Shown here piece by piece: positions 1 through 8,501 of a DNA stretch of 63,450 bases. Origin of the DNA: Planctomycetota bacterium (GTDB taxonomy: Bacteria; Planctomycetota; UBA1135); the NCBI GenBank assembly GCA_030749235.1, contig JASMKM010000079.1, positions 1-63,450 on the forward strand, written 5' to 3'. Position 1 is the first letter of the stretch, and each line of letters starts with the position of its first letter. The position numbers and the translations under genes were made by a program. Under the pieces are notes generated by a model, which saw only the letters and a list, made by a program, of their open reading frames with translations, was not told the origin of the DNA and searched no databases.

Positions 1-462
1 GAGTTTCGCCAAGCCATCGAACCCTTCGCGGTGCGCAAGGCTGCAAGGATGATCAGCGATGCTGAGTTGGGTAACCTTCGCAACCTTTGCGATGAGCAGC
101 GAAAACTAGCCGAGTCACTGGAGAAAGTTGAAGACTTCCTACAAGGCGAAGCCCTGGCGAATTGGTTCGCAATCGAGGAGCAATTCCATCGCACCTTGAT
201 TCGCGCCTCAAGGAATCGTCACATCGAAAACACCATTCGTCATTCTCGGGTACTGATCCAGATGTTTCACGGCCACCACGCCGTCGGCCTTCAGGTGAAT
301 CAAGAGATCGCCGACTCTACTTGGCGAGTCCACCTGCGCATCATCGAAGCGCTCGGCGCAGGCGATGGCGATGCCGCAGCACGATTCATGCTGGAAGCCT
401 TGGACCAAGGTGCACGCTCAACCTTGGCGGCGGCGCAGAAGAATGAACTCGCCTCACCGTGA
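1..462 (+). CDS. GntR-family transcriptional regulator, C-terminal FCD domain (5' partial)
   Basis: The frame is open from base 1 (E-F-R-Q-A-I-E-P-F-A-V-R-K-A-A) and runs 153 codons to TGA at 460-462, so the gene is cut by the window edge. The visible part is an all-helical FadR C-terminal (FCD) ligand-binding domain: an E-x-R-x-A-x-E-P-x-A-x-x-x-A-A opening, a central F-H-R-T-L-I-R-A-S-R-N segment and a final H-L-R-I-I-E-A-L-x-A-G-D-x-D-A-A repeat, all typical of FadR-like regulators. The winged-helix DNA-binding domain must lie upstream. The ligand is not readable, although FCD regulators usually respond to small organic acids. The GTG at 31 is an internal codon, not the start. Confidence 0.8.
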   Translation, partial: EFRQAIEPFAVRKAARMISDAELGNLRNLCDEQRKLAESLEKVEDFLQGEALANWFAIEEQFHRTLIRASRNRHIENTIRHSRVLIQMFHGHHAVGLQVNQEIADSTWRVHLRIIEALGAGDGDAAARFMLEALDQGARSTLAAAQKNELASP

Positions 463-501
463 GCCATCGGGTTAGCGCCTACCGGAAAGTGCAAGACGGC
501 C

Positions 502-2199
502 TTATGGTTTCACCCAGACGATCTCGCCAGCGAAGATTGTGATGATTGGTTGGCAATCTGCCAACCGATTGACCGGCAAAGTCATCAGGTCGCCTGAGAA
601 CACCACCATGTCGGCGCGGTAACCCGGCTGCAAACGACCGAGGTCATGTTCGCGGAAGGCTGCGTAGGCTGGCCAAGTCGTGAGCATGTTCAGCGCCTCT
701 TGGCGGCTCAGGTTCTGTCCGGGATACCAACCACCTTCAGGCTCCCCCGCAGGCGTTGTACGGGCCACTGCAGCGATGAATTGCGCGACCGTATCAAGAC
801 GTTCCACCGGTGCATCGGAACCTCCCGGAATGACGCAGCCTGCATCAAGGAAGCTGCGCCAGGCATAGGCGCCAAGGATGCGCTCCGGGCCCACCCGGTC
901 CTCCGCCCATGGCATGTCGCTGGTTTGGTGTTGGGCCTGCATCGCAGGGATTACCCCTAAATCAGCGAACCTCTGAAAGTCTTCTGGGTGAATGACTTGC
1001 GCATGCTCAATACGCCATCGATGATCTTCAATGGGAGTCCTGTCAGCAGCAGCTTGGGCGAGCACTTCGGCATAGACATCTAAGGTTTGGCGATTGCCAC
1101 GATCGCCGATTGCATGAGTAGCAACCTGGAATCCGGCGGCCATCGCATCCTCGACTATGGTGCGACGCTCAGCATCGGAGGTGACCAATAGGCCGTGATT
1201 GCCGTGGTCGTCGGAATACTCTTCCAAGAGGGCTGCGCCGCGTGAGCCCAGCGCGCCATCGCTGTAGATCTTCACCGCACGAATTGCCAAGGTGCCATTA
1301 CCTGCAACGTCGTGCAGGGGGCCAGCGGCGAAGCGACGCTGCAACAACTCCGGATCGGAGCCGGCCAACATCTCATGCAGCCGCAACTTCAATCGACCTT
1401 CAGTGGCCATCGACTCCAAGTAGGCCAAGGTGGCTTCGCCAGCGCCGGCATCGTGGACCGCAGTGATGCCCTCGGCATGGAAGGCTGTGGTGGCGGCACC
1501 GACGGCGCGCTTCACCGCCGCGACCGTTGTCTGAGGAGCAGCAGCCAGAATCAATGACTCGGCGTTGTCCACGAACACACCTGTGGGGTTACCGCCGGCA
1601 TCGCGCTCCAAGCGACCGCCGTCGGGGTCAGCCGTATCGCGTGTGATGCCCGCAGCCTCCATCGCTGCCTGATTGGCTAACAGGGCATGCCCGTCGACGC
1701 GCATCAGGACCACCGGTCGATTCGGAATCGCTTCGCTCAAGTCTTGGTGTGTGGGAAAGCCCTTCTCCTGCCAATCGTTCTGATCCCAGCCGCGCCCGAA
1801 CAACCACTCGCCTTCTGGCAGCTGAGTATGCCTGGCCACGGTCCGATCAATGACCTCGGCATAGGACGTGGTGCCCATCAAGTCCAGGTTCTCCAAGGCC
1901 GTGCCGACGCCAACCAGATGCGCATGGCCATCGGCAAATCCTGGATAGACCGGTCGCCCTTCCAAGTCGATGCGCTGCGTCTTGCCATTCGCCAAAGACA
2001 GCATCTGCTCGTCACTGCCGACCGCCAACACACGACCGTTTTGAATCGCGATTGCCTCCACCACCTGCTGGGGTTCCGCTTGCGTATAAATCTGCCCGTT
2101 GAAAAACACCATCTGCGGGTGCGGTTCAGGAAGTGGTGGATCCTGGCAGGAAGTCAGAGTCAAGGCGGAGGCAAGCAACAGGAGGGCACTCTTGGGCAT
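502..2199 (-). CDS. amidohydrolase family lipoprotein (YtcJ/LAF3-type, amidohydrolase_3)
   Basis: This 565-residue protein begins with a lipoprotein signal peptide (hydrophobic ALLLLASALTLTSC, lipobox L-T-S-C at about 15-18), so it is probably a membrane-anchored periplasmic enzyme. The mature part is a metal-dependent amidohydrolase: the beta-sandwich N-terminus V-x-N-G-x-I-Y-T, then the H-x-H metal motif in D-G-H-A-H-L, the S-D-G-A-L-G-S-R-G motif near 310, H-A-I-G-D-R-G-N near 365 and G-S-D-A-P-V near 460. Members of this COG1574-type family hydrolyse N-substituted amides or formamides. The exact substrate cannot be told. It runs convergent with the upstream GntR gene, and nothing beside it suggests a pathway. 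Confidence 0.85.
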   Translation of the reverse strand: MPKSALLLLASALTLTSCQDPPLPEPHPQMVFFNGQIYTQAEPQQVVEAIAIQNGRVLAVGSDEQMLSLANGKTQRIDLEGRPVYPGFADGHAHLVGVGTALENLDLMGTTSYAEVIDRTVARHTQLPEGEWLFGRGWDQNDWQEKGFPTHQDLSEAIPNRPVVLMRVDGHALLANQAAMEAAGITRDTADPDGGRLERDAGGNPTGVFVDNAESLILAAAPQTTVAAVKRAVGAATTAFHAEGITAVHDAGAGEATLAYLESMATEGRLKLRLHEMLAGSDPELLQRRFAAGPLHDVAGNGTLAIRAVKIYSDGALGSRGAALLEEYSDDHGNHGLLVTSDAERRTIVEDAMAAGFQVATHAIGDRGNRQTLDVYAEVLAQAAADRTPIEDHRWRIEHAQVIHPEDFQRFADLGVIPAMQAQHQTSDMPWAEDRVGPERILGAYAWRSFLDAGCVIPGGSDAPVERLDTVAQFIAAVARTTPAGEPEGGWYPGQNLSRQEALNMLTTWPAYAAFREHDLGRLQPGYRADMVVFSGDLMTLPVNRLADCQPIITIFAGEIVWVKP

Positions 2200-2271
2200 G
2201 GACTATGATGGCAAGATGCCCCTTGCCGCTCAACACGGGGGCGGCTGGTTCAAGAAACGGAAGCTACAAAC

Positions 2272-2497
2272 CTACTCACATGGATGCTTGAGCTTCACGT
2301 CGTGTGCTTCCAGGTAGGCACGCACCTTGTCGATCAACAGCTCCACCGCGGCAGTGCAGGTGTAACCAGTGGTGCGCCTGGAACTACGTCAGCGCATCGG
2401 GGTTGAAATCTGTGGCTGCCACTTGATGGCGCTCGGCCAGGTCAAGGACTATGCCACTGCCGACCATGCCGGTACCGAGGACGAGGATGGATGCCAT
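2272..2497 (-). pseudogene. remnant of a saccharopine-dehydrogenase-like gene (internally deleted)
   Basis: Reading the minus strand from ATG at 2497 gives 37 codons that form a clean Rossmann start (M-A-S-I-L-V-L-G-T-G-M-V-G-S-G-I-V-L-D-L, then A-x-D-F-N-P-D-A-L) and end at TAG 2386-2384. In another frame, 2389 to the TAG at 2274-2272 reads T-T-G-Y-T-C-T-A-A-V-E-L-L-I-D-K-V-R-A-Y and on to K-H-P. The first part matches the NAD(P)-binding N-terminus of saccharopine/lysine dehydrogenases. The second resembles the end of an enzyme gene and could be the far C-terminus of the same gene. I infer an internal deletion plus frame change. The N-terminal identification is firmer than that of the tail. 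Confidence 0.5.
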
Positions 2498-2534
2498 GCG
2501 GGGCGGAGTCTACAAAGACAGCTGGAGGCGCCCT

Positions 2535-3689
2535 TTACTGCCAGGTCAACTTGATGAAGCGCGGCCGGTAGATGTCGGCATAGCGGAAGTGATCCCAGAA
2601 GTCCCAGGCGTTGACGTTGTAGCTAACCAACAGCTCGCCAGGCTCGGACAGATGTGGATGGGCCTTGGCGTTGTAGGTGAAAACGCTAGGCACATCTGGC
2701 ACCGGGATATCCCACAGAATCTCGGTGTTCGTGAACGGCCCCCATGGGGTGGCGGAAGTTTTCATCGCGACCTTATTCGACATCGTGTCCAGCGAGAAGA
2801 TCAATGCGTATCGACCGTCGGGGATTGGGGTCACCGAGAGTTCATTGGAGATACGGCCGCTCATCTCAGCGCAACTGTGGATGTCTGGGTTCCAGGTGTT
2901 GCCATCCCAGAAACGGTACTCGCTGAAATTCTCGATGTGTTGCGGCAGCACACGTGCCACCAACAGCCTCTTATTCAGTGGGTCCTCCTGCGAACCATAA
3001 ACGTAGACATAGCCGTCCGGGTTCGGCGCGCCAGCCTCGACGGTGTTGGCCATAATGCCCGCGCCAAAGAATGCCCCGCTGTAGTTAGCCGACGGCGGGA
3101 TGGCCAATGGCGTATCGACTTCCGCCACCGCAGCACGCGTATACGGCCCATGTTTTGGCATCGTGAACATCGTCATGCCAGCGCGCTGGAAGTTCCAGCC
3201 GGGTTCACCGTCGTTGTGTTCCATACGCAGGGCCAACAGGTGGAACTTATCGCCGATGATTACACCGTCGGAGAACCAGTACCAATCGTCGGGTTGCGAC
3301 AGCGGCGTATTTGGCGTGAAGATTGCGCCCGGCTGCGCGCCATGATCGTCCCAGAAAAACTGCACACCCTCAGTCATGCCATCTTTCGGCATGAAGCCCA
3401 TAGTGTTGTTGACCATGGTGGTGTTGGAGCGTTCGCCGGCACCATTGACATCGCCGATGAAGGTGTCGCTGAACACGAACAGGCTGCCGGCACGACTCAC
3501 CCCGCCAGGGCTATCGTTGCCATCTAAAGGGAAGGAGAAGATGCCGTCGGCACCGGTCCACCCAGAAGTGGTGTCAAACTTGCTAGTCCACTCCGGTGCC
3601 ACATCTACTGTGTAAGTGGATTGAGCCGGAACAGGCGCAGCGCAAGCTGCCAGTGCCAACAACGGGAGTAGATTAGTGACGGACGACAT
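2535..3689 (-). CDS. secreted DUF5005/DUF4185-like beta-propeller protein
   Basis: The 384-residue product starts with a hydrophobic signal sequence (LLPLLALAAC, usable as a lipobox, followed by a possible A-P-A-Q signal peptidase I site at about 20-23). The body is rich in aromatic residues and blade-like repeats: G-W-T-G-A-D-G-I-F-S-F-P-L-D-G, L-F-V-F-S-D-T-F, D-D-W-Y-W-F-S-D-G, Y-V-Y-V-Y-G and L-L-V-S-Y-N-V-N. This fits the five-bladed propeller folds of glycosidase-like DUF4185/DUF5005 proteins, which are common in polysaccharide-degrading bacteria. No catalytic function is established for the family. Its start lies 17 nt inside the end of hutI on the same strand, so the two are probably co-transcribed although no functional link is obvious. 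Confidence 0.6.
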   Translation of the reverse strand: MSSVTNLLPLLALAACAAPVPAQSTYTVDVAPEWTSKFDTTSGWTGADGIFSFPLDGNDSPGGVSRAGSLFVFSDTFIGDVNGAGERSNTTMVNNTMGFMPKDGMTEGVQFFWDDHGAQPGAIFTPNTPLSQPDDWYWFSDGVIIGDKFHLLALRMEHNDGEPGWNFQRAGMTMFTMPKHGPYTRAAVAEVDTPLAIPPSANYSGAFFGAGIMANTVEAGAPNPDGYVYVYGSQEDPLNKRLLVARVLPQHIENFSEYRFWDGNTWNPDIHSCAEMSGRISNELSVTPIPDGRYALIFSLDTMSNKVAMKTSATPWGPFTNTEILWDIPVPDVPSVFTYNAKAHPHLSEPGELLVSYNVNAWDFWDHFRYADIYRPRFIKLTWQ

Positions 3690-4896
3690 CGCCCATACAT
3701 ACTACATGTGAAACCGGATTCTCGCCGAATGCGTATCCGAAATGGAACAGGTCAGGGAGGGTAAGTACGACAAGATCCGCATCCGCGCCGGGACGCAGGT
3801 GACCCTTCCGATTGTCGATACCAAGGCTCGCTGCGGCCCCCAAAGTGACCCCATGCATGACTTCGGCGGCAGTCAGGTTTAGGCGGATGCGACCGAAGTG
3901 AGCAGCCTCGGGCAGACTCGGCGTATAGCTGGAGCCGGGGTTGAAATCAGTGGCGATGAAGTACGGCACGCCCGCCTGCAACAGCTTGCGTCCGGGCGCG
4001 TCGTCCTTCTGACGCAGGAAGTGTGGCACCGATGGCAGCAAGCCCGCGAAGGTCTTGCCGCTCAGAGCCATCGCCTCGAGCCCGCTGTCGGACAGAACCT
4101 CAAGATGATCGACGCTCTCGGCACCAAGTTCGACAGCCAGCTCCACGCCACCAATCTGGTGGAATTGGTCGGCGTGGATGCGCAACTTGAAGCCAAGCTC
4201 CAAGGCACGTTCGCAATATCGTCGGGCTTGCTCCACGTTGAAGGCGCCTTGCTCGATAAAAATGTCGGCGGCCCGCGCGATTCCCTGCTCCTTGACCGCC
4301 GGCAACATTTCGTGGCACAGCAAATCCATATAGGCCTCTTGGTTGTCGCGATACTCCTCCGGGAACATATGCGCGCCGAGGAAGGTCGGAAACACCTCCA
4401 TGCCGATGGCGTCACCAGCCCGCGCGAGGACTTGCAGGGACTTCAGTTCGTCCTCAGTTGACAAGCCGTAGCCGGACTTACCTTCGAGCGAAGTTGTGCC
4501 GTGATGGCGCATGCGAAGTAGGTGAGCGCAGACGGTATCGAACAGGCATTCGGGATCAGCCTCGCGCACGTTGCGCACGCTTGAAAGAATGCCGCCACCA
4601 CGCGCGGCAATTTCGAGATAGTCCACGCCTTGGGCGCGCCAATCGAACTCCTCGGCGCGGCCGACGGCGAACACCGGATGCGCATGTCCATCAATGAAGC
4701 CAGGTGCGATTACGCCACCGAAGGCGTCGAGCTCGTCGAAGGGTTGCCAGGACTTACGCAACTCCTTCTCAATGCCGACCTCAGCAATCTTGCCGTCATT
4801 GACGACGACGGCATCGGCATCGGCTGGCGCCTGTGGGTCCCAGGAAACAACCTCGGCGGCGCCATGGATGAGCAGCTGACAGTGCTTGGTGGACAT
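3673..4896 (-). CDS. hutI: imidazolonepropionase
   Basis: HutI hydrolyses 4-imidazolone-5-propanoate to N-formimino-L-glutamate in cytosolic histidine degradation. The 407-residue length is normal. Metal and substrate motifs are intact: D-G-H-A-H-P-V-F near 70, G-T-T-S-L-E-G-K-S-G-Y-G-L near 135, H-A-D-Q-F near 240, D-H-L-E near 263 and A-T-D-F-N-P-G-S near 315. No hutH, hutU or hutG lies in the window, so the rest of the pathway must be elsewhere. A TACAAT hexamer on the minus strand (4909-4904) sits 7 nt before the ATG, which would give a nearly leaderless mRNA. The downstream secreted-protein gene overlaps its end. Confidence 0.93.
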   Translation of the reverse strand: MSTKHCQLLIHGAAEVVSWDPQAPADADAVVVNDGKIAEVGIEKELRKSWQPFDELDAFGGVIAPGFIDGHAHPVFAVGRAEEFDWRAQGVDYLEIAARGGGILSSVRNVREADPECLFDTVCAHLLRMRHHGTTSLEGKSGYGLSTEDELKSLQVLARAGDAIGMEVFPTFLGAHMFPEEYRDNQEAYMDLLCHEMLPAVKEQGIARAADIFIEQGAFNVEQARRYCERALELGFKLRIHADQFHQIGGVELAVELGAESVDHLEVLSDSGLEAMALSGKTFAGLLPSVPHFLRQKDDAPGRKLLQAGVPYFIATDFNPGSSYTPSLPEAAHFGRIRLNLTAAEVMHGVTLGAAASLGIDNRKGHLRPGADADLVVLTLPDLFHFGYAFGENPVSHVVCMGDVVRH

Positions 4897-4997
4897 CCAT
4901 TAGATTGTACGCGCCGGGCATGGGCTAACTTAGTGTTGTCGGCACTGAAACCCTGATGGTGTATTATTAGGGCTGGCCGCCAACGCGACCGACCATT

Positions 4998-6308
4998 TTG
5001 ATTCCCACTGCCCTCCTTGGCGTCTTCGAGGCGGCCGACGCCGCCCCCGCCGACCTACAGTTCGTGTTGCCGTCCATCCTATTGATGCTCGGCGCCACAC
5101 TCGGTGGCTTGCGCACATTGCTGCAGAACCCCGGCCGTCAATACCTGCTCGAGGGGCTCGGGGAACGCACTGTCGAACGCGTCGACGCCCTGCTCGAGAA
5201 GCATCCTTCCATGCCATCGGCAGTCGGCCTGATGCGCCTGTTCCTGGTCGCCACCGCGGTCCTGATGCTGGTGCGCGCGGTGGACTCGCTCGACACCCTG
5301 CAGCGCTGGCCAGTCGGCCTTGGGCTAGGCCTATTCGGCGGTTTGGCCATGGAGGCCTTCCCTGCGCTGGTACTTCGCCAACGCGCACGCCGCCTGGTGC
5401 TATCCACCCTACCACTGGCCTTGTTGTTCACCTTCCTGTTGCGCCCGTTGACCTTGATCTTCGAGCGTGCCCTGCAGCTGCTCGGCGCAGGCCTCACTGA
5501 CAACAACGGTGAAACCCTCACTGCCGAACTGATGGACGTGGCTGCCGATCACGATCGCGACGAGGAACTTGGCGAAAATGAGAAACGCATGATCGGTCGC
5601 GTGATTGACCTTTCCGACGCCGACGCCGCCTCCACCATGACACCGCGCACCGAATTGACCGCGGCACCTGTCGGCACAACTCTACATGGCTTCCTGCAAT
5701 TGGCCTTGGATGAAGGCCATTCGCGGATTCCCGTGTTCGACCAGGATCTCGATGACATCCGTGGCGTGCTTTACCTGAAGGATTTAATGCACGTGCAGCT
5801 GACCGGTGGCGCGCTGACTGCGGAGAAGGTCGAGGACTACATGCGCGAGCCTTACTTCGTGCCGGAGACCAAAGAAGTGCCGGACCTGCTCGAGGAGATG
5901 CGTCAGAAGCGTATTCACCTTGCCGTGGTGGTCGATGAATATGGCGGCACCGCCGGTGTCGTCACCATCGAAGACCTACTCGAGGAGATCGTCGGCGAAA
6001 TCCAGGACGAGCATGATGATTCCGAGGAGACCGCGCGAATGGTTCAGGTCAATGACAACGTGCTCGAGGCAGAAGGGCGAGTCAGCATCTATGACCTCAA
6101 CGAGACCTTCGACTCCACGCTGCCGGAAAACGAGGATTACGACACCATCGCTGGCCTGCTGTTCGATCGCTTCGGTCACATCCCCAAGCCAGGGGAGCAT
6201 CTCGATATCGATGGCATCCACATCCAGGTACTCCAAGCCGACGAACGCCGCATCCAACAGGTTCGCCTTGAACGCCGCACTCGACTGGACGGCGGTACTA
6301 CAGCGTGA
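4998..6308 (+). CDS. CorC/HlyC-type CBS-domain membrane protein (CNNM-like ion efflux/hemolysin family)
   Basis: The N-terminal about 150 residues contain three to four hydrophobic segments (around 20-35, 70-90, 100-120 and 135-155). Then come a paired CBS module (about 205-330, including H-S-R-I-P-V-F-D and [13 protein letters not shown]) and a C-terminal CorC_HlyC domain (about 345-430, with E-G-R-V and D-Y-D-T-I-A-G-L-L). Relatives take part in Mg/Co tolerance. A TAG at 4968-4970 closes the frame upstream, and the only conventional start after it is TTG 4998; no ATG is available and the ribosome site is weak. A TATTAT hexamer at 4962-4967 could be the -10 box. The stop overlaps recO by GTGA. 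Confidence 0.8.
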   Translation: MIPTALLGVFEAADAAPADLQFVLPSILLMLGATLGGLRTLLQNPGRQYLLEGLGERTVERVDALLEKHPSMPSAVGLMRLFLVATAVLMLVRAVDSLDTLQRWPVGLGLGLFGGLAMEAFPALVLRQRARRLVLSTLPLALLFTFLLRPLTLIFERALQLLGAGLTDNNGETLTAELMDVAADHDRDEELGENEKRMIGRVIDLSDADAASTMTPRTELTAAPVGTTLHGFLQLALDEGHSRIPVFDQDLDDIRGVLYLKDLMHVQLTGGALTAEKVEDYMREPYFVPETKEVPDLLEEMRQKRIHLAVVVDEYGGTAGVVTIEDLLEEIVGEIQDEHDDSEETARMVQVNDNVLEAEGRVSIYDLNETFDSTLPENEDYDTIAGLLFDRFGHIPKPGEHLDIDGIHIQVLQADERRIQQVRLERRTRLDGGTTA

Positions 6309-7060
6309 AACGGCATCGCTGTCCGGCCATCGTGCTGCGGCGCTGGCCCTATTCGGAGAACTCGCTGGTGGTGCGTGCCTTGACCCCAGATGTGGGCACG
6401 ATTTCGCTGTTGGCCAAGGGCGTTAACAAGCTCAAGAGCGGCTCCTTGGGCATCTTGGATACTTGGGCACTCGTGGAGCTGGAGTTCGGCGGGCCCGAGG
6501 GCGCTGAAATGCAGAATCTCTATCACTGCCGCCTGCTCGACCGCATGTCTGGACTTTCGGCAGATCGAGAGCGCTTGGCGGCGTCGGGAGTATTGGCCGA
6601 ACTTGCCGAGCTGGGCTCCCCTCCCGGCCAATCCGCCGCCGCCCTTTTCTTGTGGCTGCAGGACAACCTCGAACAGCTTGCCGACGGCGCCCGAACCCAC
6701 TCCTTGCTCCTGGCGGCCCTTCTTAAAGGGCTTTCGGAACTAGGCTTACAGCCGGACCTAGATCTGCCGCCAGATGCTCCTACGCAGGTCCAGATGTGGT
6801 TCTCACCTGCCTCTGGAGGGCTTGTCGTACCGCGGGATGGCAGGCGTCCGGATCTGCATGCGCGACGTATCAGCCCGACGACCTTGGCGGTCCTGCGACA
6901 GTTGCGGGGCGAGCCGCAAAAGCACGCCACTGCGGAGCTTGGGGAAGTCGAACAATGCCTTACAATCTTGGGCGAATTCCTGCACTACCACCTGGAACGT
7001 CCGCCAAAGGCGTGGCACATGCTGCACCGCCGTGACACGCGCACCAATCGCCGTCCGTGA
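6305..7060 (+). CDS. recO: DNA repair protein RecO
   Basis: RecO (251 aa) works with RecR to load RecA on SSB-coated single-stranded DNA. The N-terminal OB-fold is visible (A-I-V-L-R-R-W-P-Y-S-E-N-S-L-V-V near 8-23 and I-S-L-L-A-K-G-V-N-K near 33-42), followed by the helical C-terminal domain. The Cys4 zinc site found in some RecO proteins is missing. The GTG start at 6305 overlaps the corC-like stop (GTGA), and the end overlaps the next gene in the same way, so translation is probably coupled. Confidence 0.88.
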   Translation: MKRHRCPAIVLRRWPYSENSLVVRALTPDVGTISLLAKGVNKLKSGSLGILDTWALVELEFGGPEGAEMQNLYHCRLLDRMSGLSADRERLAASGVLAELAELGSPPGQSAAALFLWLQDNLEQLADGARTHSLLLAALLKGLSELGLQPDLDLPPDAPTQVQMWFSPASGGLVVPRDGRRPDLHARRISPTTLAVLRQLRGEPQKHATAELGEVEQCLTILGEFLHYHLERPPKAWHMLHRRDTRTNRRP

Positions 7061-7983
7061 AGACACTCCCAACCAGCCTTCTTATTGCCGCCCTCGCTTG
7101 CTCCTGTGCCAGCGGGCCGAAGCAGCTTTCCATCCACGACATCGCCGCGGCCCAAGAACTCGCCGACCAAGGCGATTTCGACGGTGCTGATGACCTGCTC
7201 AGCGATTTCAAGGTCGAGGATTTCGACCTACCCACCCAGCGCGACTTCAACCTGTTGCGCGCGCGCATTGCCGACGCTGAAGGCGACTGGAGCAGCGCCA
7301 TCCGCTACTACGAGGCCTACATGACCCAGATTGGTCCGGCCGACAACGCCCGTGCTGCCGAACAGTCCTTGTTGGACTACGGCAGCCAGTTGTTGGATGG
7401 CGACCTGCGCTTCATGTGGATCTTCACCGATCGCAGCCGCGGCATCCTGACCTTGGAGAACTTGGCGCTCCTTGGCACCACCACCAGCTTGCGCGCCGAA
7501 GCCATGGCTCGAGTCGCCGAGTATCACTACGCCGACCAGGATTACCTCGAGGCCGAGGTCTTCTACGCCGGCTTGTTGCGGCCTCAATTCGCTGGTCTCG
7601 GTTGGGAGGACAGTGCCTCCTTCCGCCTAGCCATGTGCCACTTCCTCCTGGTCGATGAGGACAAGCTCAACGGCTCCGCCGTAGTATTCACGATCGACCA
7701 GTTGAACGCCTACATCAACAACTATCCAGATGGTCTATATCGCGAGGAAGCCGAGCAGCACCTGTTGACCTCACGCGACCTGCTATCCAAGTTCCACCTG
7801 CAGGTCGGCGACTACTACCAGCAGATTGGCGACCTCGACGGCGCACACCATCACTATTCCCTAGGCTCCGGCCAGACCTCGTGGGGTGATACCTCAATCG
7901 CCGACCTCGTCACCGGCACGCCCACCGCTGCCGTCAACGCCGCTCGCCTCGCGGAACTACCCCCGCGCTCCTCAGGGTCCTGA
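7057..7983 (+). CDS. BamD-like outer-membrane assembly lipoprotein (TPR-type)
   Basis: A 308-residue lipoprotein: hydrophobic LLIAALACSCASG with a Cys at about 15-17, then helical pairs of TPR type (A-A-Q-E-L-A-D-Q-G-D-F-D-G-A, W-S-S-A-I-R-Y-Y-E-A-Y, Y-L-E-A-E-V-F-Y-A-G-L and Y-I-N-N-Y-P-D-G-L-Y-R-E-E-A). The last is the YfiO/BamD-like pattern. BamD is part of the beta-barrel assembly complex in the periplasm. Similarity is structural rather than close, so another TPR lipoprotein remains possible. Placement directly before an LptE-like gene supports an outer-membrane role. The GTG start overlaps the recO stop. Confidence 0.6.
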   Translation: MKTLPTSLLIAALACSCASGPKQLSIHDIAAAQELADQGDFDGADDLLSDFKVEDFDLPTQRDFNLLRARIADAEGDWSSAIRYYEAYMTQIGPADNARAAEQSLLDYGSQLLDGDLRFMWIFTDRSRGILTLENLALLGTTTSLRAEAMARVAEYHYADQDYLEAEVFYAGLLRPQFAGLGWEDSASFRLAMCHFLLVDEDKLNGSAVVFTIDQLNAYINNYPDGLYREEAEQHLLTSRDLLSKFHLQVGDYYQQIGDLDGAHHHYSLGSGQTSWGDTSIADLVTGTPTAAVNAARLAELPPRSSGS

Positions 7984-8501
7984 TGACTGTCGGACCGCTA
8001 CGCATCGTAACGCTACTGCTGATCGCCTTCTTGGGGTCATGTGGCTACAGGATGGTACGCCCCGACATCGGCGAGGGCCGCAGTATCTCGGTACCCACCG
8101 CCATCAACAACAGCAGTTGGTTGGGCCTTGAAGTTCCCCTCACGCGCGGTGTTCGCGCCGACCTTCAGCGTCTGCTCGATGTCCGACTCGGCTCTGGGAG
8201 CCACTCGGACCTTGTCTTAAAGACAGACATCGCCAACGTCGGACGCAGCTCGCGCCTGGCACTGCGCTCTGGTGGCGCGGCGGTCGGTATTTCCACTCTT
8301 AGTGTCCATTGGCAATTGGAGGATTCGCAAGGCAACCTACTTGGCGAAGGAAATATCCGGCGTTCCTTAGAATTTCTCACATCCCTCGAGGAAGACGCGT
8401 ACTCTGCATTCGACGAGTTAATCGCTGAGATTGCCCAACAGATTGCCTTAGAAGTCAGTGCCCAAATGGAGCAGCCGCTCATCCCCCAGGAAAAAGCATG
8501 A
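7983..8501 (+). CDS. LptE-like LPS-assembly lipoprotein
   Basis: The 172-residue protein has a signal peptide ending in F-L-G-S-C and continues C-G-Y-R, the typical LptE (RlpB) mature start. It then shows the small alpha/beta fold with alternating strands and a final amphipathic helix (F-D-E-L-I-A-E-I-A-Q-Q-I-A). LptE plugs the LptD barrel that inserts LPS into the outer membrane. LpxD elsewhere in the window shows that lipid A can be made. It starts inside the stop of the BamD-like gene (TGATG) and ends ATGA with ftsH. Sequence divergence makes the exact orthology moderate. Confidence 0.65.
   Translation: MTVGPLRIVTLLLIAFLGSCGYRMVRPDIGEGRSISVPTAINNSSWLGLEVPLTRGVRADLQRLLDVRLGSGSHSDLVLKTDIANVGRSSRLALRSGGAAVGISTLSVHWQLEDSQGNLLGEGNIRRSLEFLTSLEEDAYSAFDELIAEIAQQIALEVSAQMEQPLIPQEKA

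Noticed and set aside
2451-3527. A 358-codon plus-strand open frame
   Set aside because: It lies opposite the secreted propeller-like gene, has no recognisable domain, and its composition follows from the codon bias of the true strand.
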